From: Antitrichia curtipendula | Lineage: Eukaryota; Streptophyta; Bryopsida; Hypnales; Leucodontaceae | Reading direction: 5' to 3' | Length of the DNA: 64,000 nt | Assembly: GCA_951230915.1 (NCBI GenBank) | Contig: OX579642.1 | Location: 3,658,001 to 3,722,000, forward strand | Shown here: one piece after another, positions 11,431 through 28,382 of the stretch | Layout: each line of letters begins with the position of its first letter | Position numbering within the stretch: position 1 is the first letter of the stretch | Translations under genes and position numbers: made by a program | The notes under the pieces: generated by a model | Told to the model about the DNA's origin: nothing | What the model saw: the letters and a program-made list of their open reading frames with translations, nothing else | Databases searched by the model: none

Positions 11431-13110
11431 AGATTTGGTGAAAGAATTTAACAGGTTGGACTTTGACTATGCTAGAATGGCTTGGAGAATTTATTTTAAT
11501 GTTCTTTAAAATGATGTAGTTTTTGACAAAAGTCTTTTGGATGCCAAGGTTCCTTTCTTGTAGTCAATATTGACCTTCTTGTTATTGAATTGGATTTTGA
11601 ATCTACAAGTTGATTTTTGTTTGTTTTAAGAAAAAATTAAGTTTTAGTTGTTTTGGAGACTTATAGATTTGTATCTTGTAGTTAATAAATGCTTCAAACT
11701 TTAAAATAGTCATAGTCAAGATGCAATAAATCTTCAATTTTTGTTGTTAACTTCAATCATACCTCACCTTCAATTTCACAAAAAGACCATATTCAATCAA
11801 ATAATATGGTCAATGATCTAATAGTCAATAAAAATAAAGGTAACTGATGATGGAATTAAATTAGTCATATGTCATCCAAATCTATATCATGGCTAAACAA
11901 TTGTAGAGATATAATTTAATTTATAATAAATGAGGTTATTACTTATTAATATTATCAATGTGCATAATGTATAAAAGATTGAACTAAACATTTGAGACTC
12001 AAGTATTTCTAAATGGAACCAAATCTATTTAAGTGATCACATGTTTTTTGTTGAGGAAAAAATCCATATACATAAGGTAAAAACAACCTACGCCACAAGG
12101 ATTTAAACCAAACAATTCAAATTTTCCTATATTTGGTAGGATCCAAGTTATTTAAACCTATCAAAGCAATTTTTTTATAAGATATTATAAGTGATAAAAG
12201 TATATAAAAAATATTTTGCATGTACCTTGTTTTTAAATCTCTATAATCTAATAAATAGTAGCTTGAGTTGTGCTTTAAGACTTCATTAGTGTAAAGAGTT
12301 GTTCCCTTTACTATGCAAACCATTGAGACTAATTGTATAAAAGGCAAATTGATTCATGGGATACATTGTATCAAAACATATGTAATGCTAAAATTTTAAG
12401 AATTCAACAAGCTTTTGACTAAAGAGTGAAATTTCAATGAAAGGAACCTAATGAGCCACTTACTTAGGACACCTTCAAAAAATACTTGATTTATAGTTGA
12501 CTTTTAATTATTTGTACATAATGTAAATGCCATTTAACACTATCCTAGTGTAGCCGTGTGTCATTGCCACAATATAATGAAATAAAAATAAAAGTAATTT
12601 TCTAATTTTTTAATTCATAAAAACTTTAAAATTCAGTATCTTTTTTATTGTGAGTCCAAACGTCATAAAATAAAGTCCGTGCACCCCCTCTTTATAGAGA
12701 ACTTTCTCACAGTATTAAGAATGTGATAGGGGGTGTACAATTCTGGAGATCTCAAAGCAACAAACGAAATAAAACAAACAACTTCATTTAAGGATACATA
12801 TACTTTTAATATTTATTGCCATATATATCATTAGTACATAGTATTGACAAATTTATGGACTTCTCTTTTATCTTCATCTACTAGGTTTTAGTTTTCATTA
12901 ATTCACCATAACTTAGATTTTAGTAGGAAGACTCATACAATCGATGCTTGTTTTTATTTCATTGATTTCCAATTCAAACTAAGGTATTCTTTATACTTCT
13001 ATTGTGTAACAAGTTCAATATGGACATTACATACAATATAGAGGACTCAAAGAGTCAAATTATATTAATTGAATTATTTTGGCTTGACATCCACTCAAAT
13101 TGTAAGCACC
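11431..13110. other. AT-rich intergenic DNA without a recognised gene
   Basis: No supported coding region. A minus-strand frame at 12117-12347 (76 codons) is unremarkable. The stretch 12545-12800 is a copy of a dispersed repeat listed separately. Confidence 0.5.
12545..12800 (+). repeat. Dispersed repeat, copy 1 (partner at 32655)
   Basis: Shares with 32655-32905, in the same order, CATTGCCACAATA, an AATAAAAATA run, AAAGTCCGTGCACCCCCTC (there AAAGCCCATTCACCCCTCC), a GTGATAGGGGGTG-like segment and GAGATCTCA. Divergence is considerable. Family unknown. Confidence 0.6.
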
Positions 13111-13114
13111 TATT

Positions 13115-13245
13115 TCTTGCACGGTTTTAGGTCCTCAACAATCGCGGTCATAGGTCTTCACATTTCTCAACTCTGAAATTAAAAAAAAAACTACTTAAAA
13201 TCCCTACTCTACACTCTGCACTCTACGCTCCACGCTCTTGTGACA
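13115..13245 (+). mobile_element. MULE-type terminus, isolated copy
   Basis: CACGGTTTTAGG, CCTCAACAATCGCGG and TCATAGGTC match the reverse complement of the terminus at 4738-4785; they are followed by the stem-like run CTCTGCACTCTACGCTCCACGCTC. The element it belonged to is not recognisable: a truncated TTAA element follows immediately. Confidence 0.5.
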
Positions 13246-13252
13246 GCATTCC

Positions 13253-13618
13253 CCCCATAACTACCCTCAAAATAAAACTCTTCACAACTTTCATTTCATT
13301 AATCAAAATGGAATGATTCAAAGCTTTCCTTATATATATATATATATAAATCTAAAGAACCAATTTCATTTTTTAATTTATTTTTTAAGTGATTTTTAAA
13401 GAAGTTTTTTCAACTGCCCGCTGCCCAATGAAAATGACATATCATGCAATAACTTTTTAACCACATAGTCAATAGTTATGAAAATTGTTGGGCCTTGAAG
13501 CTACTCCTTGGGCACATTTTGTATGAAAATTTCAAAGAAAAAAAGAAAAGAGTTCCGGTTGTAGTGAGCTGCCTAAAATCGCTATGTTGTCAAAAAACGG
13601 TGTTTGATCCTTTAGGGT
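13253..13618. mobile_element. Truncated TTAA element, family 1 (right part only)
   Basis: The sequence from CCATAACTACCCTC to the end (GTTTGATCCTTTAGGG then TTTAAA) matches the right third of the element at 8946-9879. The left part is missing and replaced by the MULE-type terminus. Confidence 0.65.
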
Positions 13619-14814
13619 TTAAATAACGACTTTTACAATAAGGTGTATAAATTCTATCTATGATCAATTTTTATTTCTTTCAACATATTTCTTTTTACTT
13701 CTCTCTCTTGACTTTTTCCAAAAAATTTATGTATTTTTTTATATTTCCTCTTTTTTTGGATTATTTTAGAACTGCAATCTTTGATTTCAATTACTACTAA
13801 TTAATTTTTTTTAATTCTGGAAGTCAAACAGTTGTAATGAAATAATCCTCATATGTGTTAAATAAGTATCTATTGAAGACCTTAAAATTTCTTTTGGTCA
13901 ACTATGCATATTACAATCAACAGTATTTGTTTAATACAAAGTCAAAACTATATAAAGGAACCAATTTAGTCTCTTAACTATGCCCAACAGCCCAAAGCTT
14001 TAAGTAGCAACTTGGAACCTATTCTTCAAAATTTTAGACTTTGAATACAAATGGCATTCCTCACTTGCTCTTGCTTTATGAATACTCAAGTATGAATTTT
14101 TTTTACACTCTTTTTCTCTCCTTAAATTAGATTTTATTCAAGCTTCAGGTATTTTTTCTAAACCCCACAATCTTCAATCTACATCACTAGTTAACTGCAT
14201 TAGATTTCACTTTGTATCAATCAATCTAATTAGCTCTTAATTTGTATTAGCCACCACAATCAATCAACATAATTAGTTAATCTGCTAGTGCAACCAATCT
14301 GTTAGTGTACAAACTAGATGTGGATTCATGTCCTTATGACTTGAGGTATTTGTTAAACAATATTTCTCCTCTTTCATTAAAGAAATCAACAATCTCTATA
14401 TTTGAACCAATACTTTATATGACTATCTTTGTCACCAAATATATATTTCAACTTGAAAAAAATCCGCCATAAAGAGCTAGAACATATTTAATATGCATTT
14501 TGAGATCCTTTTCCTATGCTTTTCAAACAAAATGGGCCGGGAATGAATCTATTTATTGTCTGATGTTGTTAATTGTTTCATTTTTCTCTACTTCCTTTGT
14601 AACCCCTATGAGAAATTTAAATTTATTAATTAAAATATAAACATATGCCACTCCAAATATTATAACACAAATTCTATAATAGACACAACATACAACAACA
14701 ACAAATTTTTAATAGGGATGAAATAAAGTTATGCCTACACCCTAAGGAATGAAATCTACAACCAAAATACTAGAAGGTCATCTTAGATTGACCCCCTTTT
14801 CTTTGGACTATCCA

Positions 14815-15460
14815 AAAAGTAAAAAAAATGACTCATCCCCCCAAATATGACTAAAGCAAAAATATGACTAGGTGCTTTCCAAATATGTTCCCTGTCCAAA
14901 TTTTTCATCAGTTGCCCCCCCCAAAAATAAAAGGTCTATTAAAAAAATGTAATTGCAAAATATGACTACAAAATATGACTCAAGAAAAAATATGATTGGT
15001 TGTTTGTCAAACATGTTCCTTGCTCAAAAAGAAAAAAAAATATGACTATGAAAAAAAAATGTGACTACAAAATATGACTCAAGCAAAAATATGACTAGGT
15101 GCTCTTCAAACATGTTCCTTGCCCAAATTTTCCTTGGACTACCCAAAAACAAAAAAATGTCACTACCAAAATTATATGACTATAAAATATGACTGACACA
15201 AAAATATGACTACATAATATGACTGACACAAAAATATGACTACATAATATGACTAGACGTTCCCTGAATATGTTCCCTATTATTCCCTATAAAGTACTTA
15301 GTCGTTCCCAATGGACGTATACTATATGCCCAAGAAGTACAAGGCTAAAATATGACTAGCAGTCATATTTTTCCCCAAAATGTTGGCCTCCCAAAAGATG
15401 ACTGTGAACAGTCGCCAGTCATCCCCAGTCATATTTTTGCAGTCATAATATGCAGGTTTT
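14815..15460. repeat. AATATGACT repeat cluster ending in inverted copies
   Basis: The word AATATGACT (or AAAATATGACT) occurs more than a dozen times between 14845 and 15250, with larger units around GGTGCTTTCCAAATATGTTCC repeated about every 115-120 bp. From about 15357 the complement AGTCATATTTT appears several times, so the cluster folds back on itself. Confidence 0.7.
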
Positions 15461-17990
15461 GTTGTAGTGAAACAAAAACAATATCATTCAAGGATTGAAA
15501 GATTACAATGTTTGATTATAAAGGTGTTAAAACTATGAAAATCTTTTAGCTCTCTTTTTGCATGTCAAATCTAAAAAATTGGTCACCAAAAAATTATATA
15601 AGGTTGAAGGGCCTAACATGCATAACCCCAATCAATTTGTAGCTTCTCAAAATCTACTCTAAATTTTTTTAAATGAATTTTTAATGTGATTTTGTCTCTA
15701 AGATTTAGTTTATTTGAGGCTCATTTACAAGAGCCCTCAACACTACGAAAAGTCAAGATTGCAATGAACACCCTTGCACAAAATCTCAAATAGAAAAATA
15801 ATAATCATTCATTGTCAAAATTGAATTTTTGATGCTAAAACTAGACTTCAAAAAGAGTTTCTCAAAATATAAACTACTAAAAATAGCAATTTAATTGGAT
15901 CTTATTTAATTTCAAAGTATTGTCGACACCATAATTTGGTGCCTCGGGCATTGAGGGGTCAAAAGCACGCTACTTTAGCTGAACTACCTTTAAAGAGACA
16001 CTTCATTCACAATGATCCACAGACCGACCGCCAGTGCATGAAAATCCAAAAATGCCATGTCGGCGGCAGTCACCGGTACTGTAGCCACTCGTGGCCGCAG
16101 TTTCTCTGAGCCACGGAGTCCCAGAATGCCGATTGCTCATTGAATCAGGTGACAGTCAAGTCTGCCTAGCTGGCTTCCCATGGAACCAAGTGGCACTCCA
16201 ACGTGCCTAGTTGGCAGTGCCGACTCACCAGACCCAGGGGTCGGAGTCCATTGCCTCTCATCCGAGGGAATCCACGTGGACGATTGAAGGAGAACGGTCA
16301 TGTGAAATTCTCCACGTGAACGAAATTCGAAGGCCATCATCGAATCGACCCTAAACCCTAAACCCCTAAAAACCTGCAAACCTGCAAACCTGCATGTAGG
16401 TGCTGTAGCCCTAAATTGCAAGCGTGGAACTGATAATAAACCTGTAGATTAATTTTTGTGTAGACGTTGGTACATAACCCTGCTCTTGCAAACAGCTTGT
16501 GAACCTTGCAGATCTTTGAGAAAAGCCCACATGTTTGGCTATGGTATTGCAAACAGCTTGTGAAATACCGCCAATTTTAACGAAATTGAGGTTGTTGGAA
16601 GCAATGCAACTAAGGTAGGAGGCTCGAACTCCGATCAAGGCATTTTCAACCAACCCTACAGAAGAGTCAGAAACAGAGCGCAGCAGTGTTGAAATGGATG
16701 AGAGTATTTTGTTGCAATGTATTGTCGTCATATGTGCGTCATTATACAGTATGAAAATGGCGATAGATGGAATTCATTTGTGCCGTTCAAGCACACAGTG
16801 CAGACCGTTTTCCATTTTGGATACAGAAGAAGTGCAGTGACAATTGTGCCATCAGTATTTATTGACAATGGAAAGAGCACGAAGTGGAAGCTTGCTGTAA
16901 TTACTTTTGAGACTGACTTCGTCTATTCAAAGCCATCCTGTGATTGATTAATGCGGCACTCTAAGAACACGAATAGGGACTACAGGCCTTCCAGTTCAAA
17001 AAATTGTATGTAATTCAGTTGGGGTCAGTAAATATTGTGAAAATTAGCACTGAAGTCTCTTTTTCATTTCTCTTTCTCGCATTAAAAAATTTCAAAATGT
17101 TTTCACTCGCCTCCACTATCCACAGGCCTCTCTTTTCGCTTAGATGTACGCTTTATGAGCCTCCTACCGTACTATTACATTCCATGAACGGAAAGACCAA
17201 ATGTGAGTTCCAAGGATCAACAATCGAAGAAGACTTCGAAACCTCCGAAAAATCCAGGACGTCGATGACTTGAAGTGAAGGATGTAAGTGGTGTAAAGTT
17301 CGTTCTACCTTGATTGGCGAGCGCTTCCGTTGCACGTGAACAAAGCATGTAACTTACTGCCTCCATCCATGCATTGGAGTTCTCCAATTTCCATGGCCAA
17401 TGAGAACTCCTGCAAATCCTAGCGCACGCATACACATGGAACACAAGCACCTGCTGCAGCAGCAGAAGACAACCTCATTCTAACTTCATTCGCAAGCAAA
17501 GTGCAAGAATAGAAGAATGCTGCAGAAACAAAAGCGCAGCTACGGTAGAAAACGCATCTTCCTCACGAAAGACGAAAGACGTCTGGCAGTGTCGAATTGG
17601 GCACCCGATCTCTCACATCATGGTCTGTATTCTATTGTTTTTTCCCTTTGCCTAATGTTGTCTGCTGCAGAGCTACTTCAGATGTTGTCAGTATCAATGA
17701 ATTTGATCCCTATTGCAACAAAATTCGAGGTGCCTGTATCTGAACTAGGAATCGGGTGCCCAATTCCACACTGCCAGACGTAACCACCCTAGAGATATGA
17801 TCACTTCCACACTTCGAGAACTAAAGAAATCTCAAGGTCTGTCATAAGGTAACTATAGTAGAACCACCCATTGTCGACCACTTAAGCAATTCTGTATATG
17901 GTCTGGAGCAGTAGAAGGTAATATGAATTTACAATCTTGTAGGAAGATAGAAATGATGGGCATTGCCTAGTTTTCATGATTTTTTTTCCT
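15461..17990. other. Mixed intergenic region, no gene assigned
   Basis: From about 15950 to 17900 base composition is more balanced than around it and several frames of 60-106 codons occur on both strands (longest 16411-16731, minus). None shows a recognisable domain. At 16350-16395 lie CCCTAAACCCTAAACCCCTA and a triplicated CCTGCAAA. A real but unrecognised short gene here cannot be excluded. Confidence 0.4.
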
Positions 17991-17993
17991 TAA

Positions 17994-18574
17994 CCCCTAA
18001 AGCCCCGCTTGTCCCCTCGGGGGACAAATTGGGTCCGGATAGGTTCCTGTTGTCTCAATTTGAAGTTTATTTTTTTGACATTTTTTGAGGTTATGTAGCT
18101 TTTCAAGAGCTTTGTGGATATATAATTTTTGTTTCAATCGGATGCCAGATGAAAAAGTTATGGCACAGTGAGCAAGAAATGAAAATTGGCAGGCAGCCCA
18201 AAAAAATTACAAAAAGTCAAAATATTTTTTTTTGAATTTTTTTCCTAAAAGATTATGTTTTTACCTATACGTGAAGCTTTGATTCGTTCTATTTAGACTA
18301 GGGATGAGAAAGTTATGGACAATCTTAGTTTTTCGGGCAATTTAAGCATCTTCTTGAAAAAAAACTTTTTGTTCAACTTTGAATGCTAATATATTCCAAT
18401 CCGTACGGTCAAATTTGATGAAATTTTTACTACATGATCTCAGACAAGTTAAGTACAAGATCCAATGGTTAAATTTCCAAAAAAAACAAAAAAAATTGGT
18501 TTCCTTAAGTGAATACAGCAGAAGTGGTGGTTTTGAGTGGTTTTGGGCGGAAAACACCCTCGAGGCTTTAGGGG
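17994..18574. mobile_element. TTAA-flanked inverted-repeat element, family 2 (581 bp)
   Basis: TTAA at 17990-17993, CCCCTAAAGCCCCG at the left end, CGAGGCTTTAGGGG at the right end and TTAA at 18575-18578. The left end carries a small GC-rich palindrome (GTCCCCTCGGGGGAC). The element at 31957-32551 is an inverted relative. Non-coding. Confidence 0.75.
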
Positions 18575-18578
18575 TTAA

Positions 18579-20192
18579 ACTAAATTTACTTTGAATTTTG
18601 GAAGCCAAAAGTTGGCCTCAACCCATACCCAAGATATAGAGTCTTCCAATTTTGACCATTCCATAACTACTTTCCCACTCACTGCTAACTGCTTTTTTGC
18701 TCACTAAATCAGGACATGTGTCATGACTTTATAGTGCCAACCTTGCAAAAGGAAAAAAATCACGTTTCAAACTATGGTTGGATTCTATACTAGTCTTGGT
18801 TGGAAATAGCTGCACCCTACAAGTTGGTTATTGATGGCCAGTTGGTAATGGATGGTTTTACCATAGTACATCTAAAATTGCACAAATAAGCAATTCAACA
18901 TGGTTTCCATCATTATATTGGAAATATTTTGGGAGGGGATTCCAGATTCTCCTGGAATGCATTTTTTGAACATTGTATGAATAAACTCCAAATTTTCAAA
19001 GTGCTGAAAATAAGTGTGTCTAAAAGTGATCATAGACTCTCATGAACAGTGGGAGTACATTTTAGGCAAGAATCTGAAGTGTGCAATTTGAGGTAGAGTG
19101 CGCTTTTAGGTGTAGTTACCTTAAGTTTAAGACTTGTTCACAAAACTTTTCCCACATATCATATGATAGGAGGCTCTAAAATCACACTGGCATTAAGAAT
19201 TGTTCCTATAAATAGCTGTGAAATGGACATGAGGTGGTTCTTGAATTGACCAGCTATAGTCATTTGAATGAATCGAGGAAAAAATAATTATTAATTGCAA
19301 GAACCAATCATTGTTTTTGTTGTCCCCATCTTTCTTTAGAAGTTGCAAGTTTAAGGAAATACATGAAAAGACGAACCAACCTTTACATGAGCGGTTTTTG
19401 AGCCTCTTACCTGATATGTTTTGTGACTTTGTGTGCAAATCCTATTTTCAAATTAATCTGGCAAGTGTCTCTTATTAGCTTCATTTTGTGTCAAATATAA
19501 AATAATAACCTAGCTAGTTCAACAAAGTGATGTCAACAATCCATAATGCCAAGTTTGGTTTTCAAGGTAGATTTGTCACCATTCCATTGGATAGTCAAAA
19601 AAGCGTTATAACTTATAACACAGACCCTTTTTACACCCTTAGATTTGTAAAAAGTTCAGATACGAACATTTGTGATGAACTATTAGACTTGGCATTTTGT
19701 CCCATAATACTCTCGAGCCTCCCAATTCTTGAGCATTATCTAGTCCATTACTTATAGTTGCCTAAGGTCACTTTCAACACATTTTTGGCAAATAATTATT
19801 TAAAATTGGAAGGATTGATTTGGTGGATAATTTTTTTTAATTAGTAAGTTATTTGGCAAATATGAATTTTTTTTTCTTAACTTTTAGCAACCTTTCAATT
19901 CATCTTGAATATAGAATGGTTGCTAGGAAAGTCATAGTCATAACTTTCAATGAACTCATTCTATTTTATAATGTCCTTGCTTTGCTATAAAGTTGGAGGA
20001 ATGGAATTTTGATATCATGAGATCAAGTTGTACATGTAACTTTTTCATCCTTTTGACTATTTTTATTTAATTTTCCTTAGAATTGACAAAGTTAGTTAGT
20101 TATTCATTTCCAAAACCATTTGGATTCAAAAGATTTCATTATTTTTAGTTAAACTACAATTGAAGAATTAAAGGTTAAATATGAAATTCTTC
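18579..20192. other. AT-rich intergenic DNA, nothing recognised
   Basis: Short open frames only (for example 19193-19438 minus and 19527-19757 plus), none resembling a known protein. Confidence 0.5.
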
Positions 20193-20196
20193 TTAA

Positions 20197-21800
20197 CTCC
20201 TTAATTTCCTTGACTATGCTTTTACCAAAAACGCTCCGAAGCTGCCATTTCTAATACAAGTACAAAAAAATTGAATTTTTTTGACACATGTAACTGTAGG
20301 ATCTTGTAGTATGCTGACTTGAAAGCACGTGGTAAAAATTTCAGAAATTTCCACCAAGTGGATTGCAAGATATAAGCATTCAAATTCACTAAAATCATTT
20401 TTTTGGCCCTCCAAAAAATAGGGCAGCTGCACTTCACAAGCTCACTTTTCTATGAGAAAATTTCCAAAATGGTGGTGCTTCTTTGGATTCCTCTTCCTAG
20501 ACAAGTTGGCTATATGCTTAAAAAATTTCACATAATTTGGAACTGTACAACATATAGGAAAAAAATAATAAGTGGAAAGAAGTAGAGAATGATTCAAAAT
20601 ACAAAATTGTTTAGAATCTATTTATGGAATTCAAAAATGCCAATCCCTATGGTTACAATGTTGTAATAAACAATTTACATCTTATGATTTTGTTTTTTTC
20701 AAAAAATATTAAAAATTGAATAAGATAAAGAACTTCAAAATTATTTTAGAATAGAGAATCTATAACTACCTGCAAACTAAAACTCCTCATAACTTTTGAC
20801 TCATTGATCAAAATGGAATGATTCAAAGCTTTCCACGTGTAATGTAGTATGCTCTTAAAGCGACCATTTAAGGGTTGGTCCGCCTTTTAGTTCACAAGCT
20901 TCCGTGGACAAAAATATTTTTAGATCATTTTTCAGAGAAAGAAAAATAGATGTGGAACCTAACACAAGCGGTTTTGTATTTTTCCAAGCATTTTTTAATT
21001 ACTTATAAATTTTCAAAGATTCAGGGTATAGGCACCTATTTGTGAACATAGGTCTTCCAAAATCTGTCCACTTGCAACCAGCCCTTTTTTTTTGCTTTTT
21101 AAAAAAGTGCCAAGGTGGCGATCACTTAAAATTTGGTGAAGCATTGCATTTCTACATTCATACATCTTTTGGACCAAAAAACACTTTTTCATTATTTTTG
21201 TACACTTTTTCATCCAAATTTGGTGATTTCATCTACATTTTTTATAGAAATGAAAAAAATTGGGGGAAAAAAGATTACTTTTATCTGGCGAAAAAAAGAC
21301 ATTTATGTTAGAATGGTGCTTTCTGGCCCCATATCGTCCAAAAAAAAAGGGTTGCTTGCAACTTGTAAAGAGATGTGCGGAAATCAAAGACATTGATTGG
21401 CTCTTGCAATAGAAAAATAAAGTTTTTTCCATGCATTCAATTACTAAACTGGTCCATTTAAGGATCATCCCATCTCCATTCTCCACCTAAAAATAGGGGC
21501 GGTTTGAAAAAGATGGTCGCTTTTAGAGCACACTACCTTATATAATTCTAGAAAATCAATTTCAATTTTTTTTTTTCAAAAAAAATGATTTTTTTATCTG
21601 CCCAAACTGCCCATACTACCCAACACTGAAAAAAAAGTAACGTATTAAGCCATAATTTTTTACTAGTATTTCCAAATGTCATGAATTTTAGTACATATGA
21701 AAACTATTCCTCATCCCCACCTTCTATTAAAATTTCAGCCTGAAATATGCAAATCTAAATTTCCTATGTTGTCAAAAATCACATGTTCATCTTTTAGGGA
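20197..21800. mobile_element. TTAA element, family 1, diverged and interrupted
   Basis: TTAA at 20193-20196 and 21801-21804. The left part matches 8946-9879 from GACTATG...ACC-AAA-CGCTCC onward and the right part matches its end (CTATGTTGTCAAAAA, then CTTTTAGGG). The alignment is interrupted at about 20843-21537 by an unrelated insert listed separately. Terminal bases have drifted (CTCCTTAATTTCC at the left). Confidence 0.65.
20843..21537. mobile_element. Nested inverted-repeat element (about 0.7 kb)
   Basis: The left end reads GTAGTATGCTCTTAAAGCGA and the right end, reverse-complemented, GTAGTGTGCTCTAAAAGCGA, an imperfect terminal inverted repeat of at least 24 bp. It sits in the alignment gap of the family 1 element, between ...CCACGTGTA and TATAATTC..., so a TA target duplication is possible. 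Frames inside (21042-21311, 21133-21396) are not recognised. A related end occurs at 62960-62990. Confidence 0.6.
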
Positions 21801-21804
21801 TTAA

Positions 21805-22549
21805 ATCTATTTCTTTACACAGGAAATTTCTCAACCTTCCCCATGCCACAGATTAGCTGAATTGCTTAAGTGGTTGAAAATAAGTCGTCGTCATGATAAT
21901 TTCGCTGTGGAGGAGTAAATGCTTTGTTGTTGGCGATTATTATCAAACAATTCTATTTAAAATCCCGGGATATGGCAAGGAACTGTACAACAGCTGAAGC
22001 ATAGAAGCTTCTCCACAGTTCTTCACCCTTTGAGTTATTTTATTATTTTTTGTTTCTTTTTGAAAAACATGGACAATTTCCATTGGAAGGGAGAAACACT
22101 ACATCGAAGCAGAGGCCCCTTTGAGGAATTTTTAGGGGTATCCAAATAATATGTACTTTTTTACAGAGGATTGCTATTGAAAATGGAGACACGAACCATA
22201 TCAAAAAAATTATATTCTGGTAGGAGAAACCAATCAAAACCAATCACAGAATAGTTTTCTTCTTCCCGTTCCACAACCTCAAATCTCTTGGCCAGGAAAT
22301 TAGGCCCACGTTACCACAAAAAGTTCTTTTTGAACCATGAAAAAAGTCTAAACCCTAACCCTAACCCTAACTCCTTTTCCTGTTCTCTACGATGCCTTTA
22401 CTTTACAAATGTTCGCTATACTTCGTGCAATGTCGTCCGCATTTCGCTGCTCACACTCTTCGCATGGCCAGCTCATGATTTCGGACTCCACAATCAAAAT
22501 CTCAAAAGCTCGGTTGCCAAGCCCGAGGTTGGAAATTCCGGCGTTCCTG
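21805..22549. other. Intergenic, 3' of the cytokinin dehydrogenase gene; telomere-like run
   Basis: No gene seen. At about 22347-22372 there is CTAAACCCTAACCCTAACCC, an interstitial telomere-like run mixing CCCTAAA and CCCTAA units, about 180 bp beyond the stop codon of the neighbouring gene. Confidence 0.5.
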
Positions 22550-26622
<4,073 letters not shown>

Positions 26623-28380
26623 GGTGCAGCTGCTTGGCTTCACTTTGAAGTCCACTACAGTGTCCTCTGTTTCCCCACGGGCGTCACCAGCTTTGCACTC
26701 ACCCGGTTGCGCCACCCAGATTTTCCTCTTGCGCCGTTGCGGCAACCCCACCGTTGTCTCTGCCCTGCTGGCCAATTCAATCAATGCTGTGGCGGTGTAA
26801 GGCTCCAGAGCTGTCAATAGCAGCTGGTTGTTGTCAACGTGCACCAGCTTGTGCGCCGATTTGGTCGTCTTCTCCGGGAACAGAACCATGGTGACCATCT
26901 AGGACTGCCGATGTCGGCACGAAGAGTACTGAGCTTGGAAACCGACAATGTCAGCTCTAACTTCAAGTGGTAGGCGGATGCATCGTCATAATCTTGCATC
27001 AAGGAACCGCAAGAATGCATTCTTCGAACAGGCGAGCTGTGCGCGAGATTACTCACTCCCACACTAGCCTCTAAATGTTTCCAAATGGCGCCCACGTCTC
27101 GATCAGGTGCAGAGTCACAAGTGTCTTAGCAAAATGGGAATGTGACATGTACAGATGCACACCCTCACAGCGTCGACACTTCGAATCTAAATTCATTTCT
27201 AGCAACCATAGGTAGTAATTCACAATCGATCACTCTCTAATTTGCCCTGCAATTTCAAATACTCGCCTCTAGAATCACAGCTTCAAGAAGGTCCTGGGCT
27301 GAATTTTCAGATCTGAGCCATGGAACTCTTGCTGCCGTTCCCGCTGTGCTCAGTGCGCCGTTATATGTTGATAGATGCAGTAACTAACTGCCCTGACGCG
27401 GGAGCATAAAATCTAGAACTAATTAGACAATCTCCAGGATGTTACGTTGTCATAAACTTGGATGCTACTAGCTGGGGATGGGATGGGATGTAAAGATAGA
27501 TAGATAGGCAGATCGTACTTGCAAATTACAAAAACGTGTAGAGACCCAGCCAGCAGAGCTCAGTGTCTGCACGTAAGCATTCCGCCAAGCTTTCTGGAGT
27601 GCAAGGCAGCGGTAGCTATATACCACTGACGGGGGTTCGAATTTAACATGGACTGCCGGCTCTGGACGGTGATCTGACACATGAGCCATCTTGGGAGGAA
27701 TCTTTTTACCACTATTCTGCAGCCGGTTACCAAGCTTTTGACCGACGGACGGACGGACGGACGGAGAGACGGATGGACGGACGGAACAAGGGAGAGTTGG
27801 CGGGCTAAAAGTTTGAAGGTCAGGTAGCTGCATCGATTTGCGGTGGGCTAAGTTAGTAGGGGTTCTGACACCATTAAACTTGGATCATATCTCCTACGGC
27901 CCTGCTTCTCCCGGTTTAGAACTCCGCTGGCCCACCGGCCGGCTGTTCCTTCAATACCCCACTTTCTCGTGCCCAAGGTGGTAACTGAACTGGGCTTTGA
28001 TGGAAGTTGGACGCTTTTCCATGGCGTTTGCCAAGGGGAAGTTGGGGTGCCGCAGCCGGAAAGAGTTGAAAAAGGTGGGTGTCACAATGAAGGGCTTTTG
28101 GAGGGGGACTGTAGAGTTGATGTCATTCTCCGATGTAGGTGGAAAGGAGCTGACTCCGCTACTTTTACTCGGAATCCAGACAGATCTAGCACATTGCATT
28201 ATTCACTACTGTACTACGATGGGGCCGAGGGGGAGGAGTCACAGCGGAAGTACCGAAACCTCTCAAATTCTGCAGCGAGTACACTGAAAGAGTTGAAACG
28301 CCTTCTTTGGCGATGAAAAATTCTTCAGCTAGTTTAGGGTTTATGGTTTTCCAAGTTCTTTGCGCCAACCACTTTCCACC
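26623..28380. other. Upstream flank of the cytokinin dehydrogenase gene, no further gene
   Basis: Holds the presumed promoter and 5' leader of the minus-strand gene; I could not pick a convincing TATA box. At about 27741-27784 there is a (GGAC)n microsatellite with minor interruptions. Short frames here, including one made of the microsatellite, are not supported as genes. Confidence 0.4.
27741..27784. repeat. (GGAC)n microsatellite
   Basis: About ten GGAC units, interrupted once by GGAGAGAC and once by GGAT. Confidence 0.9.
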
Positions 28381-28382
28381 AT

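Noticed and set aside
16411..16731. 106-codon minus-strand frame
   Set aside because: No recognisable domain, no splice or promoter support; overlapping frames of similar size exist on the same strand.
26623..26898. N-terminal extension of the cytokinin dehydrogenase frame by 92 codons
   Set aside because: It would bury the hydrophobic signal segment inside the protein and has no resemblance to the family.
27468..27833. Minus-strand 121-codon frame with a Ser-Val-Arg-Pro repeat
   Set aside because: Made by the GGAC microsatellite; flanks show no homology.
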